Program-made: the position numbers and the translations under genes
In this document: positions 51,745 through 61,762 of the stretch, piece after piece
How the letters are laid out: each line of letters opens with the position of its first letter
How positions within the stretch are numbered: the stretch's first letter is position 1
NCBI GenBank assembly: GCA_013298775.1
Contig: JAAFIV010000012.1
Coordinates: 1 to 64,000 of the forward strand
Reading direction: 5' to 3'
Origin: Ignavibacteria bacterium
GTDB lineage: Bacteria; Bacteroidota; Ignavibacteria; Kapaibacteriales; UBA4661
DNA length: 64,000 nucleotides
The notes under the pieces: model-generated
What the model saw: the letters and a program-made list of their open reading frames with translations, nothing else
Database searches by the model: none
Told to the model about the DNA's origin: nothing

Positions 51745-54700
51745 TTAGAATCCGACATTAACACCGAACGAGAAACCACGCGCTTGTGGTGGCGTAAGAT
51801 AGGTTACGCTTGCACCCAAATTCGCGCCTTGTGCGCTGTATTGGTCGCGTTGGATTTCTGGGTCCCAACCTGGATAGCTCGTGAAGGTAAAGGGATTTGA
51901 TGCCGTTGCGTAAACACGCAAGTTGCTCAAGCCCAATGACTCCAGTGCTGCTGCGGGCAAGCGATAACCAAGTGTAATTTGGCGCACACGCACAAATGTA
52001 CCATCGTACACCCAACGGTCAATGTTAATATCACGATTTTCCGTGAGAGACAAACGCGGTACTGTTGCCACATCGCCTTGATTGCGCCAGCGTTGTTCGG
52101 TTTCGTTCACGCGCTGATTCCAACGAAAGCCGACTGCGCCTACTTGACGTTTTGCAGCGTCGTCATAAATCGAATTACCAAACGAGAAGTTTACAAGAAC
52201 CATCAAATCAAAACCCATGTAGCTAAAGGAGTTCGTGATACCGCCCACCATGAAGGGATACGGCTGTCCGAGTGCCTGACGGTCTTTCGGGTCGTAAATG
52301 TCGGTGAGTTTGCCATCCAAGTTGTAATACAATGCCGAACCGCCGCGTACCATAACGGTCGTGTCAATAAAGCGACCAGAAACGTTATCGCGGTTGTTAG
52401 GTTTGTTGGAATTAAACGAGGTGTTGTTATCTGGTGTGCGGCGTTGTACTTGTACCATGCCGTCGCTTGCTTGTACACGCGCAAAGCGGTTGATGAAGAA
52501 TGTTCCGATTGGGTAATTCGGGAACAAGCGTGTTTCACCAGGACCTTGAACCGCATCTGGTGGCAAACCTGCGTTGTTGATAACATAGTTGCGGTTGAAA
52601 GCAAGGTTAAGGTCGGTGGACCATGTAAACTCACCAACAAGATTTTTGCTGCTGAGACTGAACTCAACACCAGAGTTATTCAAGCTACCAACGTTTTGCA
52701 AAATGGTTCTAAAGCCCGTCGAAGAAGGAATACTGACGTTCAAGAGAAGATTTGTTGAGGTTTTGTTGTAGTACGCAATCGTACCAGAGAGGCGACCTTG
52801 CCAGAATGCGAAATCAAGACCTGCATCCAACATAGCAGCTTGTTCCCAACCAAGATTGTTATTCGGCAAGCGTCCAGGAGCAATACCTGGCTGACCGTTG
52901 TAATCTGCACCAGCGAAGTATGTACCGAAGCGTTCAAAGTTTGGAATCTCTGCATTGCCCGTGAGTCCGTAGCTTGCGCGGAGTTTCAAGAGCGATACGG
53001 TTTCGTTGCCTTTCAAGAATTCTTCATCCGACATAACCCATCCCAAACCGATAGCGGGGAAAATACCGAAGCGGGTATCAGAGCCGAAGCGAGAAGAACC
53101 GTCGCGGCGAACACTGGCTTTGAGAAGGTAGCGGTCCATAAGTTTGTAATCGAAACGAGCAAAATAGCCAACAAAGCTAAATCCTGTTTCGTTCGAGAAA
53201 CCTTGACGAATCGCAGCAGAGTTCGGGTTGGTAAAGTATGGGTTCGGGAAGTTACGACCATTCGCGCCTACGTCAAGTTGGTCGGAGCGGTTTACGCTCA
53301 TACCCACGAGGGCTGTAATTGCGTGGTCATCACCAAGTTTCGCTGAATAGTTCAAAGTAGTGTTTGTATTCCAGTTCAAGACATCCACGGTGCGTTTTTC
53401 CGAGAATGCAAAACCATCACCACGAATGGCTCCGCCTTGGAAGAAACTTTCGGAAAGGTTCATTTTGTCAATACCAGCTTCCAAGCGCAATGCCAAGCCT
53501 GGAATGCCCAAACTATTGAAGCGATATTCACCAAAACCATTTGCGATAAGACGCGTTTCTACGCCTGTAAATTTGAAGTTTTCTAACTGTGCAACGGGAT
53601 TGTTACCAGAAACTGCTTGGAAAAACGAGCCGTCGGTGTTTCTGATAGGGAAAATTGGAAGCGCGTTACTTTGTGCTGCACCCATACCACCTGACCAAGC
53701 CACAGGACCACGGTCGGTTGTAAAGCGCGAAACGCTGACGTTGAAGCCAACAGTCAAATCTTCGGTAGCGTTATGGTCAAGATTCAAACGACCAGAAATA
53801 CGCTCGCCGCTTGTTTGGCGTTGAAAACCAGTTTCTGTACGATAGCTTGCGCCAGAATAAAAGCGTGTTTTTTCTGTACCGCCGCTTGCGCCGACATCTA
53901 CTTGGTTGATAATACCTGTTTGCAATACTTGGTCGAGCCAGTTTGTATTTGCAGGGTCAATTTGACCAGGGCGTTTTGCCAGACCGCTTGTAGGGTCATA
54001 GATATTCAATGGCAAATTCGGACGTGTATAGCTGCGTCCAGAAGCACGAGCAATAACGCTGTCATTTTTCGCACCTTCGTTCCAGAGAGCCAGCCAGCCT
54101 GGACCGTCGTAAAATTGCGGACGATTAGAAACGTTATTAAAACCGTGCATATAGTTGATAGTAAATTTTGTCGTGCCAGCTTGACCGCGCTTGGTGGTGA
54201 TAAGCACCACACCATTCGCACCACGTGCGCCGTAGATAGCCGTCGCGTCAGCATCTTTCAAAATTTCCATGCTCTCAATGTCGTTTGGATTCAGCGACGC
54301 AAGAGCGTTTGTTTCGGTTGCTGTGCGGAAGTTTGCACCAAAGCTACCAGTGGTCATCGGAATACCGTCAATCACGTACAGAGGCTCGCTGCTTGCTGTA
54401 ATAGAACCCGTACCGCGAACACGCACCGTTACTGGTGCGCCAGGCATACCGTTTGCCGCAAGCACTTGTACACCAGCCGCACGACCTTGAAGCATTTGCT
54501 CAAAGCTGGGGAGTGGAGCATCTTTGATTTCTTTTGCATCAATGGACGAAATTGAACCCGTCAAATCTTTACGGGTTTTTGTTCCGTACCCAATAACAAC
54601 TGCCTCTTCCAAGAGAAGAAGGTCGAGCTGCATATTGAAATTCGCGCTTACTTCGCCATCATCCGTAACCGTTACTTTTTTGGTTTGGGATTTGAAGCCA

Positions 54701-54969
54701 ATATAGGCAGCAGTAATTTCATAGCTTCCCGCAGGAACGTTGCGGATTTCATAGCTACCATCTTTTCCTGAAAACGCTCCCATTACTTTGGAGCCAACTT
54801 TTACTTTGATACTTACGCCGCCCAAAGCAGCCTTAGTATCATCGTCGGTTACTTTACCGACGATGCGCCCTGCTGCCAGTGCATACACAGCACTGAAGGT
54901 GAACATCGCGGCAAATACCAGTGCGCGTGAAAACGCGCTATACCGAGATACGGTAAATAGTCGTTGCAT
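51745..54969 (-). CDS. SusC/RagA-family TonB-linked outer membrane transporter
   Basis: 1074 aa from ATG 54969 (MQRLFTVSRYSAFSRALVFA). Order: signal peptide; CarboxypepD_reg-like domain (GRIVGKVTDDDTKAALGGVS, about 33-115); TonB box region (LEEAVVIGYGTKTRKDLTGS); and a plug with the SusC signature SSEPLYVIDGIPMTTG. DATAIYGARGANGVVLITTK follows, and then a 22-strand-type barrel that ends in SFGVNVGF. It imports ligands captured by SusD across the outer membrane using TonB energy. The frame is open upstream to 55104 without a plausible start. susD follows after 36 bases. Confidence 0.94.
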   Translation of the reverse strand: MQRLFTVSRYSAFSRALVFAAMFTFSAVYALAAGRIVGKVTDDDTKAALGGVSIKVKVGSKVMGAFSGKDGSYEIRNVPAGSYEITAAYIGFKSQTKKVTVTDDGEVSANFNMQLDLLLLEEAVVIGYGTKTRKDLTGSISSIDAKEIKDAPLPSFEQMLQGRAAGVQVLAANGMPGAPVTVRVRGTGSITASSEPLYVIDGIPMTTGSFGANFRTATETNALASLNPNDIESMEILKDADATAIYGARGANGVVLITTKRGQAGTTKFTINYMHGFNNVSNRPQFYDGPGWLALWNEGAKNDSVIARASGRSYTRPNLPLNIYDPTSGLAKRPGQIDPANTNWLDQVLQTGIINQVDVGASGGTEKTRFYSGASYRTETGFQRQTSGERISGRLNLDHNATEDLTVGFNVSVSRFTTDRGPVAWSGGMGAAQSNALPIFPIRNTDGSFFQAVSGNNPVAQLENFKFTGVETRLIANGFGEYRFNSLGIPGLALRLEAGIDKMNLSESFFQGGAIRGDGFAFSEKRTVDVLNWNTNTTLNYSAKLGDDHAITALVGMSVNRSDQLDVGANGRNFPNPYFTNPNSAAIRQGFSNETGFSFVGYFARFDYKLMDRYLLKASVRRDGSSRFGSDTRFGIFPAIGLGWVMSDEEFLKGNETVSLLKLRASYGLTGNAEIPNFERFGTYFAGADYNGQPGIAPGRLPNNNLGWEQAAMLDAGLDFAFWQGRLSGTIAYYNKTSTNLLLNVSIPSSTGFRTILQNVGSLNNSGVEFSLSSKNLVGEFTWSTDLNLAFNRNYVINNAGLPPDAVQGPGETRLFPNYPIGTFFINRFARVQASDGMVQVQRRTPDNNTSFNSNKPNNRDNVSGRFIDTTVMVRGGSALYYNLDGKLTDIYDPKDRQALGQPYPFMVGGITNSFSYMGFDLMVLVNFSFGNSIYDDAAKRQVGAVGFRWNQRVNETEQRWRNQGDVATVPRLSLTENRDINIDRWVYDGTFVRVRQITLGYRLPAAALESLGLSNLRVYATASNPFTFTSYPGWDPEIQRDQYSAQGANLGASVTYLTPPQARGFSFGVNVGF

Positions 54970-55779
54970 AACGATTCTTGAATGATTGAAAAAAAAAGAA
55001 TTGAAAGACACACAAATTGAACAACACACAAATACCGAAAACATGGAAGATGAATGATAAGAAAAAAACCTAAAAGCCGCACACATACGCCTTTCTAGGA
55101 ACACATCACACTTTCGGCTCTACATACGTGGTCGAACACACAACAAACAGCATTACGATAAGATTGTATAAAAATCTTTCTCCGTAAGGCAATTGATGAG
55201 CAAAAGCTCGGAATCAGATATTGATTGAATTTTTTTTGATTATCGTGGTTTGTACGCATTCAGCAGAAACACTCATAATACAAATATTTGCACGTATCGA
55301 ACGTGATTTCTACCTGCATTACATTCGGCAACACGCTCCACAAACATTGGTGTACGATGCTTTATCGTAAGGAATGGATGTACTCAGAGCAGGGAAACAG
55401 TCTGAAGGGAAGAGGTATATCGGCAGTATTGTGGTAATTTCTGGTGCATTTTTTATATTATTCTTTTATGTACGAAACAATACATCATGCTCAACACAAA
55501 CACATCCTTGATGAACATAAAACTCTTCACCGAAGGCATTTGAACGTAGTTTATTCAAATCCTACCTACAACTATTGCAGCGATAGTAACTGCGCTCTCT
55601 GAAAACACAAACCTTGTAACAATCTCCTGTACTATGCCTTTCGCATGCTGTTCATCGGCATTGACCTACAAACATCTCGGCGAGAAGCATCTTAAAATAC
55701 TGAGTGTCGAAATTACGGAACGGAACTTCCTTTGTCAAGTGTTTTTTTCACGAATCGTGGTCAAATAAAAATCCCATAA
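54970..55779. other. 800-base region upstream of susC without a gene
   Basis: I see no coding potential, tRNA or strong palindrome. It is AT-rich and should carry the susC promoter and any regulatory site, none of which I can place. The minus-strand GT-C gene ends at its right side. Confidence 0.5.
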
Positions 55780-57234
55780 TTATTCAAGTTTTTGCCCGTT
55801 TTTCTTCACTTTTTTATCCTGCCATTTTTGCTGCATTCTCCTATACCATACCTCCCACGCCAAGACTAATGCGGCAATACGCCACACAAGCATTTCCACC
55901 CCGTACTGCTCGGCGGGCGGCTGAACGCTGTAATACGCATAACTGAGCAAAGAGCCTGAAGCCAAGACCGGAAGCCACATCCAGCCAACAAGAGTATTCA
56001 CAAGCAAGAGCGGCACAAAATACCACGTATGCACTTTGGCAGCACAAAGAAGAACAAGACAAAAGATTGTTAGTATTGCCCTAAAAACCTCTCCATTGCT
56101 GGCTTTTTGGGATATTCCTACGAGAGTAATCGCGCCAAGACGAAGAGTGGCGAACACGGACGGCATCCATAACCAGTATTCATGCAGCTTCAGAGCTGCT
56201 GCTGCATAGCACATCGCATAGTACGGTCCACCGTTGAATTGCCACGAAAGCGCATTATTCCTAGCTCTTTCGAGGAATTGCTGAAGCGTTGCGGGTTCGT
56301 GGAGAAGTGGTGAACACAATATAGTCATTCCACCGCAACAAGCAGCAAGAAACCCTACAATGGCGGTAAAATTACACTTTTGAGCAACAAACCGCATGAT
56401 TGGCAATACCAAAACAAGCGGTAAAATTTTTATTGCACCACACATTGCTATCCCAAAACCAATGCCAGAGGAGAGCAGAAACAGCTGCTTTTGTGAGTGC
56501 TGCCTCTCTCCGTCGTTCGTTTGCAAGAGCGCGAGCAAATACAGTATCATTCCAAGCGGCGCGGCAAGCAAGCCGTCCAAATGCCCTTGTCCAGCAAGCT
56601 CCAGCGCGGGAAGCGGCAAGCAGCAATACAAGACGATACCGCTCGGCGAAAGACCGAATCGCCTGCACACCGCATATACACAAGCAATCCCGATTCCTTC
56701 CGAAAGTATTACCAGTATTTTCCAAACAATAAATGCCGCCCACCACGTAGGATGCACCAGCTTTCCGCACCACACCGCACACGCAAAGCTCATTTCTGCA
56801 AGCGGCGGATAAATGCTCGGAATATCGCGGTAATCCAAAACGGCGTACAACGTAGATTCCATGCCGCGCAGAGCCGAAAGTTCTGGCGCGTTTGGTGCGA
56901 GCAAATACGGATTCATGCCTTGCAGAAGCACGTGTCCATCCCACAGGTAGCGCGGCGCATCGTCAGAAAGCCACGGCTGCATGGCAAGAAGCAACAAACG
57001 CGGCACAATAAACACGCAAACAGCGCATAAAATCTGGACTTTTCGATGATGTATTCTCGGCAAAACCCAGTAACAGCACAGCCCACACGCGGCATGGAAG
57101 ACGGTGAACTGGAGAAATGGCGTCGTACTTATCGTGCGCACTGGCTCCAACACAAAAGAATACACCGCAAAACCGCATACATACAGGCTGAGAACAAAAA
57201 ATGTTGTGAGAGGATGAGAAATGATATTTTGCAT
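55780..57234 (-). CDS. GT-C-type polyprenol-phosphate-sugar glycosyltransferase, polytopic
   Basis: 484 aa from ATG 57234 (MQNIISHPLTTFFVLSLYVC). About 11 hydrophobic segments. The first extracytoplasmic loop carries LSDDAPRYLWDGHVLLQGMN and PYLLAPNAPELSALRG. Asp pairs of this type followed by RYxWDGxVxxxGxNPY are typical of GT-C enzymes (DUF2029/GT87 and mannosyltransferase groups). DYRDIPSIYPPLAEMSFACA and the helix ELAGQGHLDGLLAAPLGMIL are also family-like. It would transfer a sugar from a lipid-phosphate donor outside the inner membrane. The upstream neighbour is actF, separated by a terminator, so it is not part of that operon. Confidence 0.75.
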   Translation of the reverse strand: MQNIISHPLTTFFVLSLYVCGFAVYSFVLEPVRTISTTPFLQFTVFHAACGLCCYWVLPRIHHRKVQILCAVCVFIVPRLLLLAMQPWLSDDAPRYLWDGHVLLQGMNPYLLAPNAPELSALRGMESTLYAVLDYRDIPSIYPPLAEMSFACAVWCGKLVHPTWWAAFIVWKILVILSEGIGIACVYAVCRRFGLSPSGIVLYCCLPLPALELAGQGHLDGLLAAPLGMILYLLALLQTNDGERQHSQKQLFLLSSGIGFGIAMCGAIKILPLVLVLPIMRFVAQKCNFTAIVGFLAACCGGMTILCSPLLHEPATLQQFLERARNNALSWQFNGGPYYAMCYAAAALKLHEYWLWMPSVFATLRLGAITLVGISQKASNGEVFRAILTIFCLVLLCAAKVHTWYFVPLLLVNTLVGWMWLPVLASGSLLSYAYYSVQPPAEQYGVEMLVWRIAALVLAWEVWYRRMQQKWQDKKVKKNGQKLE

Positions 57235-57375
57235 GAATCGGCTGTACACTTGTATTTGTGGGTGTTTTAGCTTCGTAATATTATTGGAACTATTGATACA
57301 GATTGTCCTGCAAAAATGAAAAGAACAACATCTTGAATTCAGCTTTTTCAAAGGTTGACCTATTCATGCGATAAA

Positions 57376-57413
57376 ACAAAAGCCCGTAAGAATCGGATTC
57401 CTACGGGCTTTTT
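57376..57413 (-). terminator. Terminator of the act operon
   Basis: On the minus strand, AAAAGCCCGTAGG and CTTACGGGCTTTT form a stem with a short loop, followed by GTTTTATCG. It lies 34 bases beyond the actF stop. Confidence 0.85.
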
Positions 57414-57446
57414 CAATAAACTTTTTGATACTTTTTGGACAATTTC

Positions 57447-58643
<1,197 letters not shown>

Positions 58644-58699
58644 TATTCATCCCTGAGTTTTTATGTTACACAATGAAGGAATTAAGGAAAGCCGCATCA

Positions 58700-59326
58700 T
58701 TACTGCTGCTTTATAGGTGCGCTTGTTGGGGCTGCGCTTGCCATTTTCGGATGTGTGCCGCCGTTCTGCAAAACACGAACGTAATGCACAACGCACCAAC
58801 GGTCAAGTTCTGAGAGTTTGTCCGCGTAGGAGGACATGATATTTTGTCCCGCGCTTATCACGTGGAAAATCTTTCCGTCCGTATAAGCAACCGCTTCTGG
58901 GCGAACAAGGCTTGGCGGGTTTGCAAAGCCTTTTTGCACGACCAAACCGTTTCCTTTGCCATCGTAATTGTGGCAAGGCGTACACATGGTCTCGAAGCGA
59001 TTTTTGCCGCGTGCAAGCACTTCGGGCGTTACGGGAATCGTGTTGATGTTTTTCGTGTCGGCATCGTCCAGCGAAGTTGCATACTTCGTGCCATTGCGTG
59101 GAACGGTATATTCAACGGGTTCGCGGGTAGCTTTGCCGTCAGCGAAGAAGTTGGACGCTGCCTGAGCTTTTACTTTCGGCTGATTGTCCATGTCGCTGAT
59201 GATTTCAAGTGGCGGCGTGTCGGATGTCCACAGAATGTTGCCAGAGAGCAATCCTACCCAGAAGATTGCAAACAACACCAGAAACAACGCCGACCAAAAG
59301 CCGAATTTGCGTTTGTTATTTGACAT
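58700..59326 (-). CDS. actE: Alternative Complex III subunit ActE (monoheme cytochrome c)
   Basis: 208 aa from ATG 59326 (MSNNKRKFGFWSALFLVLFA); an upstream TTG at 59392 is less likely. An N-terminal membrane anchor (about 12-33) is followed by a linker and a class I cytochrome c domain. The heme motif is Cys115-x-x-Cys118-His119 (METMCTPCHN-type, here FETMCTPCHNYDGKG). Met164 in AGQNIMSSYA is the likely distal ligand. It passes electrons from the pentaheme ActA (not in this window) toward the soluble acceptor. It lies 56 bases upstream of actF and has a repeat-rich gap before it. Confidence 0.92.
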   Translation of the reverse strand: MSNNKRKFGFWSALFLVLFAIFWVGLLSGNILWTSDTPPLEIISDMDNQPKVKAQAASNFFADGKATREPVEYTVPRNGTKYATSLDDADTKNINTIPVTPEVLARGKNRFETMCTPCHNYDGKGNGLVVQKGFANPPSLVRPEAVAYTDGKIFHVISAGQNIMSSYADKLSELDRWCVVHYVRVLQNGGTHPKMASAAPTSAPIKQQ

Positions 59327-59368
59327 AGTTTTTACGAATACTTTGAAAGAAAGGATGAAATCTGAGGT

Positions 59369-59425
59369 ATGAAGTATGAAACGTTGAGACAAGCATTAAA
59401 GCGGTCTGCGGGTTTCATACTTCAT
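59369..59425. repeat. Inverted repeat in the actD-actE gap
   Basis: ATGAAGTATGAAAC (59369-59382) and GTTTCATACTTCAT (59412-59425) are perfect 14-base inverse copies with a 29-base spacer. Similar TTTCATACTTCAT text lies near 47250, downstream of the penicillin acylase gene. Confidence 0.82.
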
Positions 59426-59460
59426 ATTTCAATCTTCATAATTTCCTTCTGGGTTGGAGA

Positions 59461-60033
59461 TTAGTTTACATATTCTGGCTCGTCGTGTTCGACGGTTTCA
59501 TGCACCACGCGCACGTTTGCTGCACCTAATTTGGTAAGCAGTGCTTGGGCAGATTCTACCGTAAAACGCGGGTCTTCTGCTTCCAACACAACGCACATAT
59601 TATCGTCCTGAGCAGCGATAAAACCTGCATCGTACTGATATTTTGAATGCCAATTCGGAAGTTTATTCAGAATGAAAAACATCGTGAAAAATACCGTGAG
59701 CCCTGTACACAAGACCATCAATTCAAAGAACACGGGAACACCGAAGTGTGGCGTAAAGAGCGGTTTGCCGCCGATGTTGAGTTTGTATTCAATCGCGCCA
59801 GACCAGTATTGGAGAGCGAAAGCAGATGACAGACCGAACAAGCCACCTGCCAAAGCAAATTTGGGGAGGCTAGTTTTCGGCATTCCCATTGCTTTTTCCA
59901 AACCGTGAACTGGATACGGTGTATAAATATCAAATTTTGTATAGCCTGCTGCGTGGATTCCTTTTGCTGCTGCGGTAACGGCATCAGCATTTTTGTAATC
60001 TCCCATCACAGCGATAACATTACCTTGTGCCAT
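59461..60033 (-). CDS. actD: Alternative Complex III subunit ActD (DUF3341)
   Basis: 190 aa. The N-terminal half is a soluble ferredoxin-like fold (VIAVMGDYKNADAVTAAAKG, AGYTKFDIYTPYPVHGLEKA, MGMPKTSLPKFALAGGLFG). The two central membrane helices are in FALAGGLFGLSSAFALQYWS and LMVLCTGLTVFFTMFFILNK. The C-terminal tail has a second soluble part (DDNMCVVLEAEDPRFTVESA). This is the DUF3341 layout. ActD packs against ActC in the membrane arm; its catalytic role, if any, is unclear. Confidence 0.93.
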   Translation of the reverse strand: MAQGNVIAVMGDYKNADAVTAAAKGIHAAGYTKFDIYTPYPVHGLEKAMGMPKTSLPKFALAGGLFGLSSAFALQYWSGAIEYKLNIGGKPLFTPHFGVPVFFELMVLCTGLTVFFTMFFILNKLPNWHSKYQYDAGFIAAQDDNMCVVLEAEDPRFTVESAQALLTKLGAANVRVVHETVEHDEPEYVN

Positions 60034-60088
60034 AGTCGTGAAAATTCAAAGGTGATACTTTCGTGATTTATCGGTGAAGATGCGAGAT

Positions 60089-61585
60089 TTAATGCGCTTT
60101 TGCATGACCATTTGCCTCAGCATGAGCATGGTCGTCGTCATCGTGATGATGATGGCTTGGTTGCGAACCTGGCATAATGCCTTTCACTTCCGATGCAGCA
60201 ATAATCGGCAAATACTTCGCAAACAAGAGGAAGAACACCATGAAGATACCGAATGTGCCTACGAAAATGGTGATTTCCACCCATGTCGGCGTGTAATAGT
60301 GCCATGTTGAAGGCAAGTATGCGTGGTGAAGCGAGGTCGAGATAATCGTAAAACGCTCGAACCACATACCGATATTCACGAAGATAGACAAGATGAAGGT
60401 AAAGAGAACATTGCGACGCAATTTCGCGCTCCAGAAGAACTGCGGCGACACAACGTTACACGTAATCATCATCCAGTACGACCAAGCGTAATCACCGAAT
60501 GCACGGTTAATGAACACAAATCGCTCGTAAGGATTGCCGCTATACCATGCAATGAAGAACTCCATCGCATACGCATACCCAACAATCATACCTGTTGCGA
60601 GGATGATTTTGTTCATGTTGTCAATGTGCTTGAGCGTAATGTAATCATGCAAGTCGAGGATTTCTCGCGCAACGAGCATGAGCGTAAGCACCATCGCAAA
60701 ACCAGAGAAAATAGCACCCGCAACGAAGTATGGCGGGAAGATTGTCGTGTGCCAGCCCGGAAGAATCGAAACCGCAAAGTCAAACGATACGATAGAGTGT
60801 ACCGAAAGTACAAGCGGCGTAGAAAGACCTGCAAAAATCATGTACGCAAACTCGTAGTGATGCCAGTTGCGGGTTGAGCCGGTCCAGCCCAAGCTGAAGA
60901 TTGTGTAGGCAGCTTTTGCAATTTTGCCTTTTGCGCGATTGCGAAGCATTGCCAAGTCTGGCACCAAACCGGTGAACCAGAAAAGGAGCGAAATCGTAAA
61001 ATAGGTACTTACCGCGAATACGTCCCACTCAAGCGGGGAACGGAAATTCACCCACATTTGCATTTGGTTCGGGTACGGCAAAAGCCAGTAATCAAGCCAA
61101 GGGCGACCTGTGTGCGTAAGTACGAAGACCGCCGCATTAACAACGGCGAAAATAGTCATAGCCTCAGCAGCGCGGTTAATCGCTGTGCGCCATTTTTGGC
61201 GGAAAAGAAAGAGTACCGCCGAAATAAGTGTGCCAGCATGACCAATACCGACCCAAAATACGAAGTTGGTGATGTCCCAACCCCAACCGACGGTGTTGTT
61301 CAAGCCCCAAACACCAATACCTACACCGATGGTGTACGCCAAAGCGAGTACCCCTGCGCCCGCCACCACAGCCGATGCAAAGAGCGCGAGCCAGAATTTT
61401 GGGGTTGCTTTGTCTTCAGCGATGCGGGAAATATCAACCGTAATGTCATGGACAGTTTTATTGCCCAAGACAAGGGGTTCACGGACGGGTTTGGCGGACA
61501 GGCTATCGTGATAGCCGTTGCCATTCATAGCCCCGTTTTTCAATCCCGTAGCGGCTGCCGATGCAACTTGTCCTTGTGCTTCCAT
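60089..61585 (-). CDS. actC: Alternative Complex III subunit ActC (NrfD/PsrC-like membrane protein)
   Basis: 498 aa with about ten membrane helices in an NrfD fold. Blocks include GWGWDITNFVFWVGIGHAGT, LISAVLFLFRQKWRTAINRA, EAMTIFAVVNAAVFVLTHTG and RPWLDYWLLPYPNQM. WTGSTRNWHHYEFAYMIFAG and VFINRAFGDYAWSYWMMITC follow. The protein ends in a His/Asp-rich tail (SHHHHDDDDHAHA). It is the main quinol-oxidising membrane subunit that faces the iron-sulfur protein ActB. The order actB-actC-actD-actE-actF is the one known for this complex. Confidence 0.94.
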   Translation of the reverse strand: MEAQGQVASAAATGLKNGAMNGNGYHDSLSAKPVREPLVLGNKTVHDITVDISRIAEDKATPKFWLALFASAVVAGAGVLALAYTIGVGIGVWGLNNTVGWGWDITNFVFWVGIGHAGTLISAVLFLFRQKWRTAINRAAEAMTIFAVVNAAVFVLTHTGRPWLDYWLLPYPNQMQMWVNFRSPLEWDVFAVSTYFTISLLFWFTGLVPDLAMLRNRAKGKIAKAAYTIFSLGWTGSTRNWHHYEFAYMIFAGLSTPLVLSVHSIVSFDFAVSILPGWHTTIFPPYFVAGAIFSGFAMVLTLMLVAREILDLHDYITLKHIDNMNKIILATGMIVGYAYAMEFFIAWYSGNPYERFVFINRAFGDYAWSYWMMITCNVVSPQFFWSAKLRRNVLFTFILSIFVNIGMWFERFTIISTSLHHAYLPSTWHYYTPTWVEITIFVGTFGIFMVFFLLFAKYLPIIAASEVKGIMPGSQPSHHHHDDDDHAHAEANGHAKAH

Positions 61586-61650
61586 AGCCTTACCTTTTGG
61601 AATGAAGTTTTACAAATGTTTAGTTCAAAGGTTGTTGTGCGAGTGTTTTT

Positions 61651-61728
61651 CCCTCACCCCAACCCTCTCCCAGAGGGAGAGGGAGTCTTGAAAAGCCCTC
61701 TCCCTCTGGGAGAGGGTTGGGTGAGGGC
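61651..61728. repeat. Repeat family C, copy 6 (inside the act operon)
   Basis: CCCTCACCCCAACCCTCTCC and AGAGGGAGAGGGAG, with CCTCTCCCTCTGGGAGAGGG and TTGGGTGAGGG, give nested stems. The outer CACCTTACG-type ends are missing, so it is a core-only copy. It lies in the 177-base gap between actB and actC. Confidence 0.85.
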
Positions 61729-61762
61729 TTACCATGAGTGGGGGAAAAACAACGCCACAGAA

